Assembly: GCA_025399215.1 (NCBI GenBank)
Contig: MU621138.1
Coordinates: 19,987-83,986 of the forward strand
Length of the DNA: 64,000 bases
Direction of reading: 5' to 3'
DNA from: Globomyces pollinis-pini
Lineage: Eukaryota; Chytridiomycota; Chytridiomycetes; Rhizophydiales; Globomycetaceae
A program made the translations under genes and the position numbers. Shown in pieces: positions 22,823-34,359 of this stretch. The notes under the pieces were generated by a model that had not been told where the DNA came from, ran no database searches, and was given only the letters and a program-made list of their open reading frames with translations. The stretch's first letter is position 1; each line of letters begins with the position of its first letter.

Positions 22823-25368
22823 ATGAGTGATTCATCAAACAACTTTTTAAAGAAATTCAAGGTTCAAAAAAGTCTCTCTTAATGCTGTAGAATTTAGGAA
22901 AACCAAAGTCAAGGGAGAGTTCAACAAAGTCAGATTCTAGTAGTATTTCTGGAGTATCAAAATATTTTACTACTAATATTAGTCATCAAATGAAATCAAT
23001 ATATTGAAACTTGAAATAGAACAACTAACAAACGAGAAAGAAATGCTAATTAAGGTGTTTTCAATTATATATCTTATTAGTAGCAAAATCGAAAGTATGA
23101 AAATGAAGCTGCATTGCAAACGCAAATGGCTTTAAATGAAAAAAATGAACGTTATTCATTCGAAAATATCAATAAGGAATTAAGAAAAGAGTTGTCCAAA
23201 GTTCAGAAAGAATTAACCGTAAATTGATTTGAATTGGTTTATATTAGGATCTGAAAGTGTTTAATGAAACCGAATCAAAACAGCAACACTTAAATGTTGA
23301 TGTAAGTGAATTGTCGGAACAGATTCAGAAACAAAACGAGTATATCTCTCAGTTAAATCAAACAATATCCGAGTATGAGACACAAAAAGATGATTTACAA
23401 TTGTCAAACAAGATGTTGATTAATGATAATAACGCATTAAAAGATCAATATGAATATGAAACATCTGGATTAAGATCTTCTGTAAACAACCTGACGACAA
23501 CAAATACACAGCTTATGAGCGAAAACGAATTAATCAAAAAGGATCTGAAAACTCTTCAAGGAAAGTTTGAAAGATCTATTACAGATTTGGAAAAATCTTA
23601 TTCAGATATTGGAGAATTAAATGAAACTTTGGAGAACATGAAAAATGAAAACTTGAATTCGCAAGTATATGAGAATGGTCATAAAGCTTTGTTGCCAACC
23701 AAATCACAAGACCAAGTATTTCAAATTGCTTTAATGTACAAAATAGTTTACGTTGTATTCGGCAGAATCGAATACTCAAATGGATGATGAAGTCTCGGCT
23801 GTTAATCAAACCATTAGACAGCTTGAGCTTGAAAACAAGGAGTCAATTGCCGCATTGGAAAGTACAAAACTAGTCAATGAAAAAAATTTGGTTGCAATAG
23901 CTGAGCTGCAAAATGTAATATCTCAACAGTTTTAATTTCCTAGTCACTTAAGATTAAAGAAGATACTATAATAAACTTGAAGGTTCCTTTTAAAAAAAAA
24001 GCCTAATCTCTGTAGGGTGAATTACTGGATATGAAAGAAAAAATCGACAATCTTTCCAAAGAAAATAGTCAACAACTTGCCTCGTTGGAAAAATCCAACC
24101 TTGAAATCCAATCCTTACAGGCAGCTAAATTAGAAAATGAAAATGTATTTCTTTTTAATCGCTAATGACTAGGTAAATGACAAAGAAAGACTTGCAATGG
24201 AAAAGTTGGTTGGTGAATTACAGCAGATCATCGATGGAAAAGAAATCGAAATAAGAGATCTGAAAATGAAACTATCAGAATTAGAAGTTGCCACCGCTGG
24301 AGATAAAGTATTATTTCATATCTTTTGACATATAGTCAAACATCATTAAACTTGAAGAAAAAATACAAAAGTTGATGGATGATAATAAAAAACAGTTGGC
24401 AAAACTCAGTGCGAAAGAGTCGGAATTTGAAAAACTCCGAATCCCCCAAAATGAAATCCCTGGTGTTCACAATACTCAAGAGCAACTTCAAGAAAAAGAG
24501 AAAGTAATTTTCATTTAATTTGACAAATACAGCTGATTACCCGTTTAAATATTGATATTGAAAAATTGGAACACGAAAAGAAGGATTTGCTGGAAAAATC
24601 CAATTCTAATAAACACGAAGTTGAAAGATTAGAGGCTGAGCTGGAACTCGCAAAGCCAAATCACGAAGCTGGAGATGTAACACTTTTTTGTTTTCTTAAT
24701 TTTAGAAGGACGATAGTGGCCGAGATGCATATGAAGCAGAATTGTTGAATACTATTAAATTAAAAGATATGGAAATCGAAGAATTGGAAAATCAACTAGA
24801 CAATGCAACACTATCACTGGAACAGCTTCATTCAGAATGCGAAACGTTGAGAGTTGACCGTGTTACAGATGCGGATTTTAAATTATTGGAAGAGGATCTG
24901 GAATGGACAAAGAAACAACTGGAATTGGCCGAAGAAGCATTAGAGAAGGAAAAGAAACGAAAAGGATCTGTTCAGAAAAGTGTATCATTTGCTCCATCAG
25001 TACCTAGTACTTTAGAAGCACCACTTCGTACAACTAGTTTACATCGCCTCCATAGTTCCTTGCCAGAAGGGATTGAAGCCTTGAAAGCAGACCAGACCAA
25101 CATGACTGAACTTGAAAAGAAATATTATGATGCTTGTTTCAGTTTACAGGCATACAACGTTCAATTGAAATATAAGATTGAAATGCTGGAAACTCAAATA
25201 GAGGAAATGGTTGATGGAGGTTACGAAGATTCGGATGGGGATTACACTGATAGTGAGGGTGAAGAAGAAGGCAAAGAGACACCCAAAGACACTACATCAA
25301 TACCCACAAATAACAAAAGTGATGAACCACTGCAACGTACCTCTACTGGTATTTTTGGTTTGTGGTAA
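22823..25368 (+). CDS. Long coiled-coil protein, unidentified
   Basis: This multi-exon gene starts MSDSSNNFLKKFK; a 28-nt intron at about 22862-22889 leads to NLGKPKSRESSTKSDSSS. Roughly ten exons then encode almost pure heptad-type sequence (for example LSEQIQKQNEYISQLNQTI). The last exon, from about 24735, ends with a conserved-looking block (LEKKYYDACFSLQAYNVQLK), an acidic patch (SDGDYTDSEGEEEGKE) and a C-terminus GIFGLW. It could be a golgin, a centrosomal or a flagellar-base protein. Nothing in it decides between these. Confidence 0.55.
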
Positions 25369-25432
25369 AAATTCAGTAATTATTCAATCACATAAATATA
25401 TTTAAGACAATGTTTACCGTTTATTTTTTATT

Positions 25433-26759
25433 TCAAGTCCCTAATAGGGCTTTCACGTTTGTCATCACCACGTTTTGCCTGTAATTATTAGATTATATAT
25501 GGATTACATGACTTGGTGGACTATAACTCTCATTGTGTTTGTGTCTGTGATAGATGTAACGTTAGTTAGTACAGTTTTTGATGTTTTGTTAGTTGCTAGG
25601 AATAATTCATGAAAGAATTTCACAGTTTGCTTCATACTATATATGTCACCTTCTCTATCAGTTTACGTTCTCAATACCTTGAAAATCCGGGAAAAAATTG
25701 GTAATCGGTACCTTTTTAATTTTCTTTTCAAACAAATCTTTCTTGTTCAAAAACAAAACGAAATTGGGTTTTGATAGTAAAGGATTGTTGATCAATGATT
25801 CAAACAACTGAATGGCATCGACCATTCGATTGATTTGATCATTTTCAACCAACATTTGATCATAACAGGATAAGGACGCTACAAAGAATATCGCGTTACA
25901 GTCATCAAAATATGGTACCCAAGCTTTTCTAGTATGTTTTAATCCATTGACATCAATGAAATGCATGGGATTATCTCGGATTTTGAAAATGGTATCATGA
26001 ATATGTTCAGTAGGTTTACGAAAATTTAATATATCTTTGATTTGTTAATCGTATGAAGGTACCTTCATTACTGGGAATGTAATCATCTTGCAATACTCGA
26101 CCAGCATTCTGAAAAAAGCTATTAATCATTTAGTTGGTCATTGATTAACATACTATGAAGTTGTTTCAGGCATCACTGATTGGTTATCATAAACTTCTTG
26201 AATTTCACTCATGTTCCATAATTCATTGATTGTTTCAATAATTTCTGGTGGTATTAGCATTGTGCATTCTGATGAAGTATCCAACAACATCAATCGATTA
26301 AACTTCTAAGAACACGTATTAATAGATTGGTTTTACTTGTTTCAAATTGGAATCATTGGATAGGTTAATCAATGTTTGGCACGCTGATAGTAAACTGTTT
26401 ACAATTGATATTTTGACAGCATCTCGTTCCTCATTCGTGAATCCATTACCGTGTATTATTTTGAGTTGCTTTAACAACGTTGACTTTCCAGAATCGGCTG
26501 ATCCCAATAGCAATAACTTTGGTTCTTGTTGTGATTGTAAGAATAATTCTTTCTCTTGTTTTAAATATAATTCTATTGATTTTGCATTTCGTTCTTCTTC
26601 TTTTCGATTCACTTTTCGATTTGATGGTGATGACATTTGATCTTCACTTGTTTTTGAATCTTGCTTTTTACCAAGTGAACTACTAGAACCTTCATCTGGT
26701 GTTCGTTTGACATAACCGGTTTGTTTTCGAGCAATTGCATGATGGTCTTTCCCTTCCAT
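25433..26759 (-). CDS. Divergent Galpha-like GTPase 4 (switch II Q-to-L)
   Basis: Five introns (31, 35, 28, 25 and 29 nt) give 392 residues. The N-terminus is a Lys/Ser-rich extension of about 60 residues starting MEGKDHHAIARKQ. Further motifs: P-loop GSADSGKST, a helical domain, SNEDILNFRKPTEHI at switch I (Arg and Thr kept), DVNGLKHTRKAW at switch II, NDQINRM at switch III, NKKD, and VTSITDTNTM in place of TCAT. The tail ends VKALLGT, so the Galpha-type C-terminus is lost. It lies alone, facing the coiled-coil gene with 64 bp between the stops. It is the most diverged of the six Q-to-L copies. Confidence 0.82.
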
Positions 26760-27074
26760 TTTACCTTGGAAAGTAAATGGATGTTATTTGTTTACTGCCC
26801 GTTTTTACGTAACTTACTTTGCATTGTTTGATCTTACGAGAGATTTGTGATGAATGTTCCTTTTGAACAAGAAGGTAATCACTTTTAACTATTGCTCAAT
26901 CGAATACTAAGTATAGTTTTACATATTTCAAAGGATTTAATCACCATCAATAAGACTATTTAACTGCTTTAAAATTCTAATGCAAGAAACATAGAACCGC
27001 TATTCCAATAAAAAGAAATCTAGATTGCAATTGTACTTGTTGTATTATTAACATAACGCGATTAAAAAGGGATC

Positions 27075-27601
27075 TTAAAGAAATCCGAAAAGACTAACTG
27101 TTGCCATTAAACCGGTAAATAAGAACACAGGGGTGACATATCCATACGATTTCCAAAATGTCAGGTGAAGGCTGAATGTAGCGGATACTAATACAATCAG
27201 TAAAAATACCGAATACCTAAAAATGTGGTAGCTAGTTGAATAGTTCTGGGACTCTCTTGCTCCCAATTGGACAGATTGACTTTCAACCCTTTAATTTTGG
27301 GAAGGTAAACTGTCAAATACAGAAAACAAGAACCAAATCCAGTTAGAGAAGCAGCAGAGATGTAAAAATAAAAACTAATATGAGAATAAAGAGAGATCAA
27401 TACTCTCCCATAGAATCTGCAAGAACTTGAATGAAATCCAGATAGTTTGCTAAAAAGATAAACGCTAGATAGAATCAGAGGCAAACTGATACCAGCAATC
27501 CAGGCCAATCCAGTCAATCGAGTCGCCAATTTAGACTCTGGTACTTTCTGGTGTGTTGGAACTCCAGATTGTTTGGCTTTCAATATCTCTTCAGTTCCCA
27601 T
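27075..27601 (-). CDS. Small four-TM membrane protein, unidentified
   Basis: A single 29-nt intron (phase 1) gives 165 residues. After a hydrophilic start (MGTEEILKAKQSGVPTHQK) there are four hydrophobic segments: around GLAWIAGISLPLILSSVY, FYFYISAASLTGFGSCFL, TTFLVSATFSLHLTFW and VTPVFLFTGLMATVSLFGFL. A basic loop (PKIKGLKVNLSNWEQE) links segments two and three. It resembles small organelle membrane proteins such as the TMEM242 type in layout only. Confidence 0.5.
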
Positions 27602-27844
27602 GTTGAAAACAAAAGGCAAAAAACTCTACCAAAAACAGTGAGAACCAGCTTTACTGATTAACAAATTTCTTGGAATCTCGTTTTTTGATTAAAGATTGGA
27701 ATCCCTTCAGGATAATATTTTGTGTGGGTGTAATGACTGTGATTGCAGCACATCAACTCAAAATGCTGCTGCGATTAAAGATTGGAATACAGGTTTGATA
27801 CTTTATTCCTTCCAAATATTCATTAACTGTGTATTTATTATCTA

Positions 27845-29405
27845 TTACACTGCTCCACAAAAACGTGCGGAATAAGCAACTCCAGATGGGTTAGTGTACG
27901 GATAGTAGTCCACATCTTTCTTCAAATAGCAAACTCCATTTATCCAAGTGTATCCATTACATCCTTCAGTCTCCTTACAATGGCCTTGGCAAGAATTTCG
28001 ATGCTCAACATCTTTTACTGTTTTTAGATCCTTACCCATGATATTGTGGAAATCAAAGTAATTCCATCCATCTGAATTGCATCGCTTAGTCCCACATCTA
28101 ACAGCGGAATAGGAAACACCAGAATCACTCGTGATAGGTTCTGACATTACCCCTTGCTTTAAGTAGCACTTGTTGTCTCCTTGAATCCAAGTGTAGGCGT
28201 TGCATTTGTCATCTTCAAGACAATATTTTTGACATAAATTTCTGACATTAATTGACAAATGAATATTACCTATCGTTGGATTCTTTTACTGATAAATCAT
28301 GACCTTCAATATTTTGGTGGTCAAAGAATCTCCAACCCCATTGTGTACATGTATTGGAACCGCACATTACTCCTGAACGCATACCAGGTCCTTCATTTAC
28401 GGCTGGAAATGCTTCAACTCCAGTTTTTAAGTAACATGTTGAACCTGACAAAGAGTAAGCGTTGCATCTATCGTCATTTCGGCAATGGGTTTGGCAAAGA
28501 GGAACATCATCAGCTTGAACAGTATACAAATCATGTCCCATAATGTTATTATTATCCCAGAAGTTGTATCCCCATTTCGTACATTTCTTGGTTCCGCATT
28601 TGACTCCTGATTTAACTCCTTTTGCAGGATTTGTTTCTGGCATATAATCAACGTCATTCTTCAACCAACATTTTCTGTCAGATGCAACATAAGAATAGGC
28701 ATTACAGTCATCTCTGCTCAAACAGTACTTTTGGCAATGATTCGCATTATCAGCCAATTCTAATTTGACATCATGTCCCATTATATTTTGATCATCAAAG
28801 AAGGACCAACCCCATTTAGTACAAGAATTAATTCCACATGCGACAGCCGATTCTGTCTCACCACTAGGGTTCAGTTCTGGTGATACATCGTGGACTTCGG
28901 TCTTTAGGTAGCAATGCTTGTTATTGATCAAATAGGAAAACCCATTACAGGCATCTCGATTATGGCAAGCAAGCTCACATTGTTGTTTTGTGTCTGTTGG
29001 GAAGTTTTCTAGATCATGACCCATCAGATTGAACTTATCGTAAAAGTTCCAACCCCATTTTGTGCAAGTGGTACCAGACTTCACGGACCCACATTTAGCA
29101 GCAGAGATGCAATCAAAGCAGTGATTGACTTCGGTAGAAAGATGAATGTTTCGCTTTAGGAAACATTTGTTGTTGACAAATGTATATCCATTACAACTTG
29201 GGCTTTCCAGACATGCTGTCTCACACTGACTTGGTTTTGTAGCGCTTATTTCGCCAGCATCAATAGCCTTCAAGTTCAAGCCTTTGTAGTAGGTCCATTT
29301 CCCTTTCTTGCATGGAAACGTCTCGTCTGGTGGTGGAATATCTTCGTCAGTCATTGCTCTTACAATGCTGAACAACGTGGCACCATAAAATAAGAATTGG
29401 ATCAT
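27845..29405 (-). CDS. Secreted PAN/Apple-repeat protein
   Basis: One intron (28242-28269) gives 510 residues. A signal peptide (MIQFLFYGATLFSIVRA) is followed by seven tandem Cys-rich units of about 65-75 residues. Each has the pattern C-TKWGW-[NS]F-D, N-[IL]-MGHDL, CQ..C, C-NA-[YF]-[ST] and CYLK. These are PAN/Apple domains, which bind carbohydrate or protein and occur in cell-surface adhesins and secreted proteins of parasites and oomycetes. Units 2-6 are close to each other, so the array grew by internal duplication. It is transcribed divergently from the giant secreted glucanase fusion. Confidence 0.82.
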
Positions 29406-30076
29406 GAATTGCCAAGTTCAACACGCGTCTTAAATCAGATCTTTCAGTTTCACAATCCAAACCTTTTCAGAAGTGGTGGCGCCCAAGCCTTCAAACTTTA
29501 CTCAAAATGTATTTTTGGGCTTGCTATGTACATATTAAATAGATGTGATGTCTGAAGGTGGTGTTGGTTGTTCTATAGCTCGAAGGTGATGCTGTTTAGT
29601 TTTGCGGTTCATTTCCGTTTTTGATGCGCAGTTATGGGGGATTTTTTTTCTCATCAATGGTCACAAATATAACACTTTTAGTCAAACAGAACGTATGGAT
29701 TAGTTTTCCTGTACCCCACAGATTAAAAAACAAAAAAAAAACACTACTCGTACAATTCACAATTCAACGAAAAATCCTTCATTGGAATCAAAACGTTTTA
29801 ACAAGTGTCCTAAAATATTTATTTGGTCTTGCTAATTAACTTTTGCAGCACTAAAATAATCGTAAATGCACTTGAAACTTCCTTAAGTAACCACAGTGAT
29901 GCTCGTCTATCTGAAATTGGGCGTACTCATTTTAATGTTTAGAACCCAAGGTGTTGTTGAAATCTTGCCATGTTTATCAACTATGTTTCAATGGATGTGG
30001 CGAAATGCGGTTAACGATTAGATTTACTATATAATTGGCCCATGTTGAATGACGTTACAAATATTCAAGATTTTAG
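29406..30076. promoter_or_regulatory. Divergent promoter region of two secreted-protein genes
   Basis: About 670 bp separate the start codons of the PAN-repeat gene (minus) and the GH5 fusion gene (plus). Frames present are short and look like chance. The shared upstream region makes joint regulation possible; no specific operator was recognised. Confidence 0.4.
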
Positions 30077-33000
30077 ATGCTTTGGTACTGTTATCAATTA
30101 ATCTTATTTTGTGCTGTTGTCTCCTATTCTGATGGCGCAATTTACTCTCCATTTAACCGCCGGTCTCTTGTTCAACAGAATAAGACGTATCATAAAGATG
30201 GATTGAATTCGGCAATGCAAGGCGCTTTTAATTTGACAAAACGCGACTCATCCGGTTTATACAAAGGGGTCAATCTTGGTGGTTGGCTGGTGTTGGAAGG
30301 TTGGCTGACATCCGATTCTCCAGTATTCCAAAGAATCAAAAAGGATATAGACGGTCAGCCAGAACATTTGATGTTGCAGCGAAAGTATGGTTTTAACAAA
30401 AATATTCCATTTATGGAATCTGGTGAACAAAACATTATGTACACGTACGACCATCAACTTGATTACTATGTTCAAAAACATAGACGTGAATTCATCACCG
30501 AAGATGATTTTATTGAAATTGCAAAGGCAGGTTTCAACATGGTTCGGATTCCTATTGGCTATTGGACCTTTGGTGAGGACAACTCTGGTGGTAGTACTAA
30601 TAAAGATTGGACAATCTTCACTCGGAATGCTGCTTTCTATCTTGATCAAGCCTTCACTTGGGGTGCAAGAAATGGTATCAAAGTGTTAGTTGGTATACAT
30701 GCTGCAAAAGGATCTCAAAATGGTAATGAACACAGTTCTCCTTCAGATTTCAATGAAAGGTATTGGTATCGTTACGAGGAAAATCGAAAGAATACTATTC
30801 AACTGGTTGATAAGATCATGCACATATATAAAGGTCATGAAGCATTTTTAGGAATTGGGTTATTGAACGAGCCGTGGCTAGATAATGATAATGAATTGGG
30901 AATATTGAAGCAATATTATAATGACGCGTATCATCTTATCCGAGGCTCTCATGGTTCCAACTGCATCATTTCATTTAGTGAAACTATTAATGGGTAAAAT
31001 ACACAGCAAACATTAACACTCTTTAGATATGCACCAAATGCATGGGGTGGATTTTTTTCAAATGACCCTAATGTTTGGCATGAAACGCATCTTTACTTTG
31101 TATTTGATGATTATCACAAGAGTCTCAATACAAACCAGCTTGTAGCTGATATCCAAACAAACACAAGAAATCATATGAGATCTATTGGAGAATCAAGGGC
31201 TTTTGTTGGTGAATGGTCGGCAGCGATGGCAACTGATCGTCCTCCCGAAGAACGAGGTTCGTTTTTGAAGGCTCAGATGGAAGCATACTCTAACTCTCAT
31301 TGGACATTTTGGAATTGGAAATCTCAAGAAAGTATTGGGTATGGAAGGGGTGGTTGGTCTATGCAGGAAATGATACGTCAAAACATATTAAAAAAAGAAT
31401 GGATAGGACCAATAGCGGATGTTCAAATAGAAGATACAGAAGATGAAGATGAACCACCATTAGAAATACTTCCGAAATCATGGAAAACATTGAAGAGTTT
31501 ATTGGATGCTAATCTTGAATATGAGATTAAGGATGGAATTATCCCAACTGAATACTATGAATCATTGACTAATGCCGTCCGCAAGCTAGTGTTTTCAGAA
31601 AACCTATGTGAAACTGATAGTATAAGAATGCAAGCATATGGGCTGATGAAAGCTTTGGCAGTAGTAGTTGAATACACAAAAATGCGGTTCGCTATTGACT
31701 CTGATCCATCCAAAGTTGACGAAGATGAGTTCTTGACTTTTCAAACCAATGGCGATGGAAGGGCCTATTTCAAATGCATTGAAAATGATGAAGATAAGAA
31801 GGATATTGAATGTCCTGTCCCAAAGTCAAGTTGGTCAAAAGGGAAATTGAGCGACGAAGAAGTGGACGTAATATGGAGTTTAAATGATAAAGAAGGGTTT
31901 CAGAAACTTCTCTTTAAAACTTATGGAATTCCATCGCTTGATATGTTAGAAACTTCAGACCACCAAGTTGGTGAACGAAGGGAATGCGATATAGACGACG
32001 ATTGCCTAAGGTTCGATGTATCTTGGGATGGTCTTTATAGATTAAACTCTAATATTGGTCATCCATTTTCAGCACATGATGTGGAATTATACCATTCATA
32101 CTATCAAAAGCAGTTGGCAGATGTTGGAGAAACGTTCATGATCAAGCATAATGATATGTTCACTTGTGCAATTGATGGTGAAGATGTTGATTGTATGAGG
32201 CATAGTCTCAAAGAAGGCTTGGTAATTACTTGGAAAGCAAAAGATCCAGATGCCGCGTTGAAGGCTTTGGAAGAATTTTCGGGTATATGATTTTCACTTT
32301 TGATACCTAGGCGTTTCAGGAGAGTTTTGGGAATTGACTTCATTTGAACACTGGGCAGATACTCAAACAATTCCATGTCCAGAACAGCCTTGCACAGATG
32401 AAAAGATCAAACTTTATCAAACCTGGGATAATGCATTCAAAATTAAGGGAGACTATCCACCGGCATTTCAGAAGCACCTGGATGAGTTCTGGAAAAATTC
32501 GGAGGACTCATCGACTCAATTGACAGAGCAAGTATCTTCAACTTCACCAAGTCGAACAAAGATGGACTTGGCTTTGCACTCTGTGGCATATAGCTTAGCT
32601 TCAGCTGAAGGAATCGTGACATCCATGAAAGAATATGAAAAAATGACAAAACAGTTAGAAGATGACGAAGAAAAACGAAACAGCATGGGAACCATGATTT
32701 TGATGATGGGGCTCGAGTTCATCGCCACCACTATCTTCACGATGGGTGTAGGAGCAGTTGTTGATGCTGCGCTCATTGGTGCAACAGCTGCCATCCGACT
32801 TGGTCTAGCAGGTGCTAGAATGAGTAAATTGGGGCAAAGCATTGGATCCTCATTTTCTGGTGTTATGAAAGCAGTAAGGGGTGCATCTGCAGTTGGAGGA
32901 AGTATCGCAAAGGGACTTCAAGCGCTGGTTGGTTTCTTTTCAAAAATTCCATCGTTTCGAACCTTAGGTAACCTTGTTGCGAAGGGATTCCAAAATATTC

Positions 33001-34190
33001 GTGGTTGTTATCGTTGTATGGGAATGCTTATCGCGTCTGAATATCTTTCGGGGCTAATTACGGACGGAATTCTTGAAACACGCAGTGTTGGTTTTAATGA
33101 ACCACTCACCATTGATTACATACCTTCCAATTATACCTCCAATGCCATTTTATACAAACGAGCGGCACAAACAGGAGTTTATGATGCATGCCCAGATTTG
33201 GGAGGAGGTGTAAGTGCATTTCGTAGCAAGTCCAAAGTGCTCTGTGTTGCTTCCTTTGGTTTATTGACGACTGACCCAGCAGATCTTAATAAGATTGTTA
33301 AACTTGATAAAAATACTGTCGGTAGAAAAGCTATTTGTGAACATATGGTTGAATTAGAAACAATTGATAGGTAATTACCAATTTTGTTTATCACTTAGAG
33401 GTTTTCGAGCACCACTATTGGAACACCACAAAACATTATTGGAGCAAAATAATAAAGCAGCTGCAAAAGCATTATGTGATCGATATAAAGAGTAAATATA
33501 AAAACGGTCTGATATATAGCAAACTACAGCGAAGAATATTTGAAATATCTAATGGCCGAGATACACCGGGCGAGATAACAAACGTGATGTTAGTACATGA
33601 AGATTTAGAAAAACCTAAAGGGCTAATGGATAAGGGGATTTATGACGACAGAGTGTTTCTGACGAAAGAATTAGACCAGACATGGCATCGTAAAACACCT
33701 GGTTCACAAACCATCAATCCAGGAGGGGATCTGAACAATGTTGCTGCCTACCTTGATTCACCACAGCTTCTAGAGGCTCATGATAATATTGCAGAAGGTT
33801 ATTTTATCTGATCTAATAGGAATAGAACTGAAAAAAGTACATGCAGAGTTTGCTGATGTAATGAAAGATTATCCAGAAACCCGAAACAAAATCATCACTA
33901 TATCTGAATCTGGAGCCGACTTCATTAAAACGCGACCGGAGTTGTATAAAAAAGTAAAAATATCTCTCTAATATTAGAATTTGGCAATTTACTCCGAGGC
34001 TTTAAGCTCATATGCAAAAGCAAATCCAACGCGAGCTCGAGCTGATGTGTTTAAGAAACTGGACACCAGTACCTTTTTTGTTGGTGTTGACAAAGCGGAT
34101 GCGGAAGCTATGGCACGCGCAAAAGCACTAGCAGATGAAGCAACATCCAAACATAAAGTCAAATTAAGGACAAAATCGCCATGTGCTTAG
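30077..34190 (+). CDS. Secreted GH5 exo-beta-1,3-glucanase fused to toxin-like C-terminus
   Basis: Six introns (30994-31026, 32283-32310, 33371-33398, 33492-33519, 33798-33819, 33954-33977) give 1316 residues. After a signal peptide, residues about 60-430 form a GH5 glucanase domain: GVNLGGWLVLEGW, MVRIPIGYW, the acid/base Glu in LLNEPW and the nucleophile Glu in FVGEWSA. This matches fungal exo-1,3-beta-glucosidases, which end near here. A further about 880 residues follow: an acidic region; a Cys-bearing segment; a strongly hydrophobic, Gly/Ala-rich stretch (MILMMGLEFIATTIFTMGVG and onward) able to enter membranes; then a charged region with ICEHMVELE and helices. The order resembles fungal killer-toxin-like chitinases, with a wall-degrading head, a hydrophobic middle and a C-terminal part with a C-x-H..E signature. 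Toxicity is inference. Confidence 0.8.
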
Positions 34191-34359
34191 AAATAAAATG
34201 TCTTATGTTATGCTATCTGTTTTAGATTTCAATAGTAGATCAGTAAGTGTTTTCAATAACCACTATATTTGAATCATTTTCCCACTTTACAAAACTTAAT
34301 TAAATCGAGGTTGAATAGCCGTTTGTGATACAAAGATTTATATTAAACTGGATGAGATA

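Noticed and set aside
30257..30649. 130-codon minus-strand frame inside the glucanase
   Set aside because: It overlaps catalytic GH5 sequence on the other strand and has no own features.
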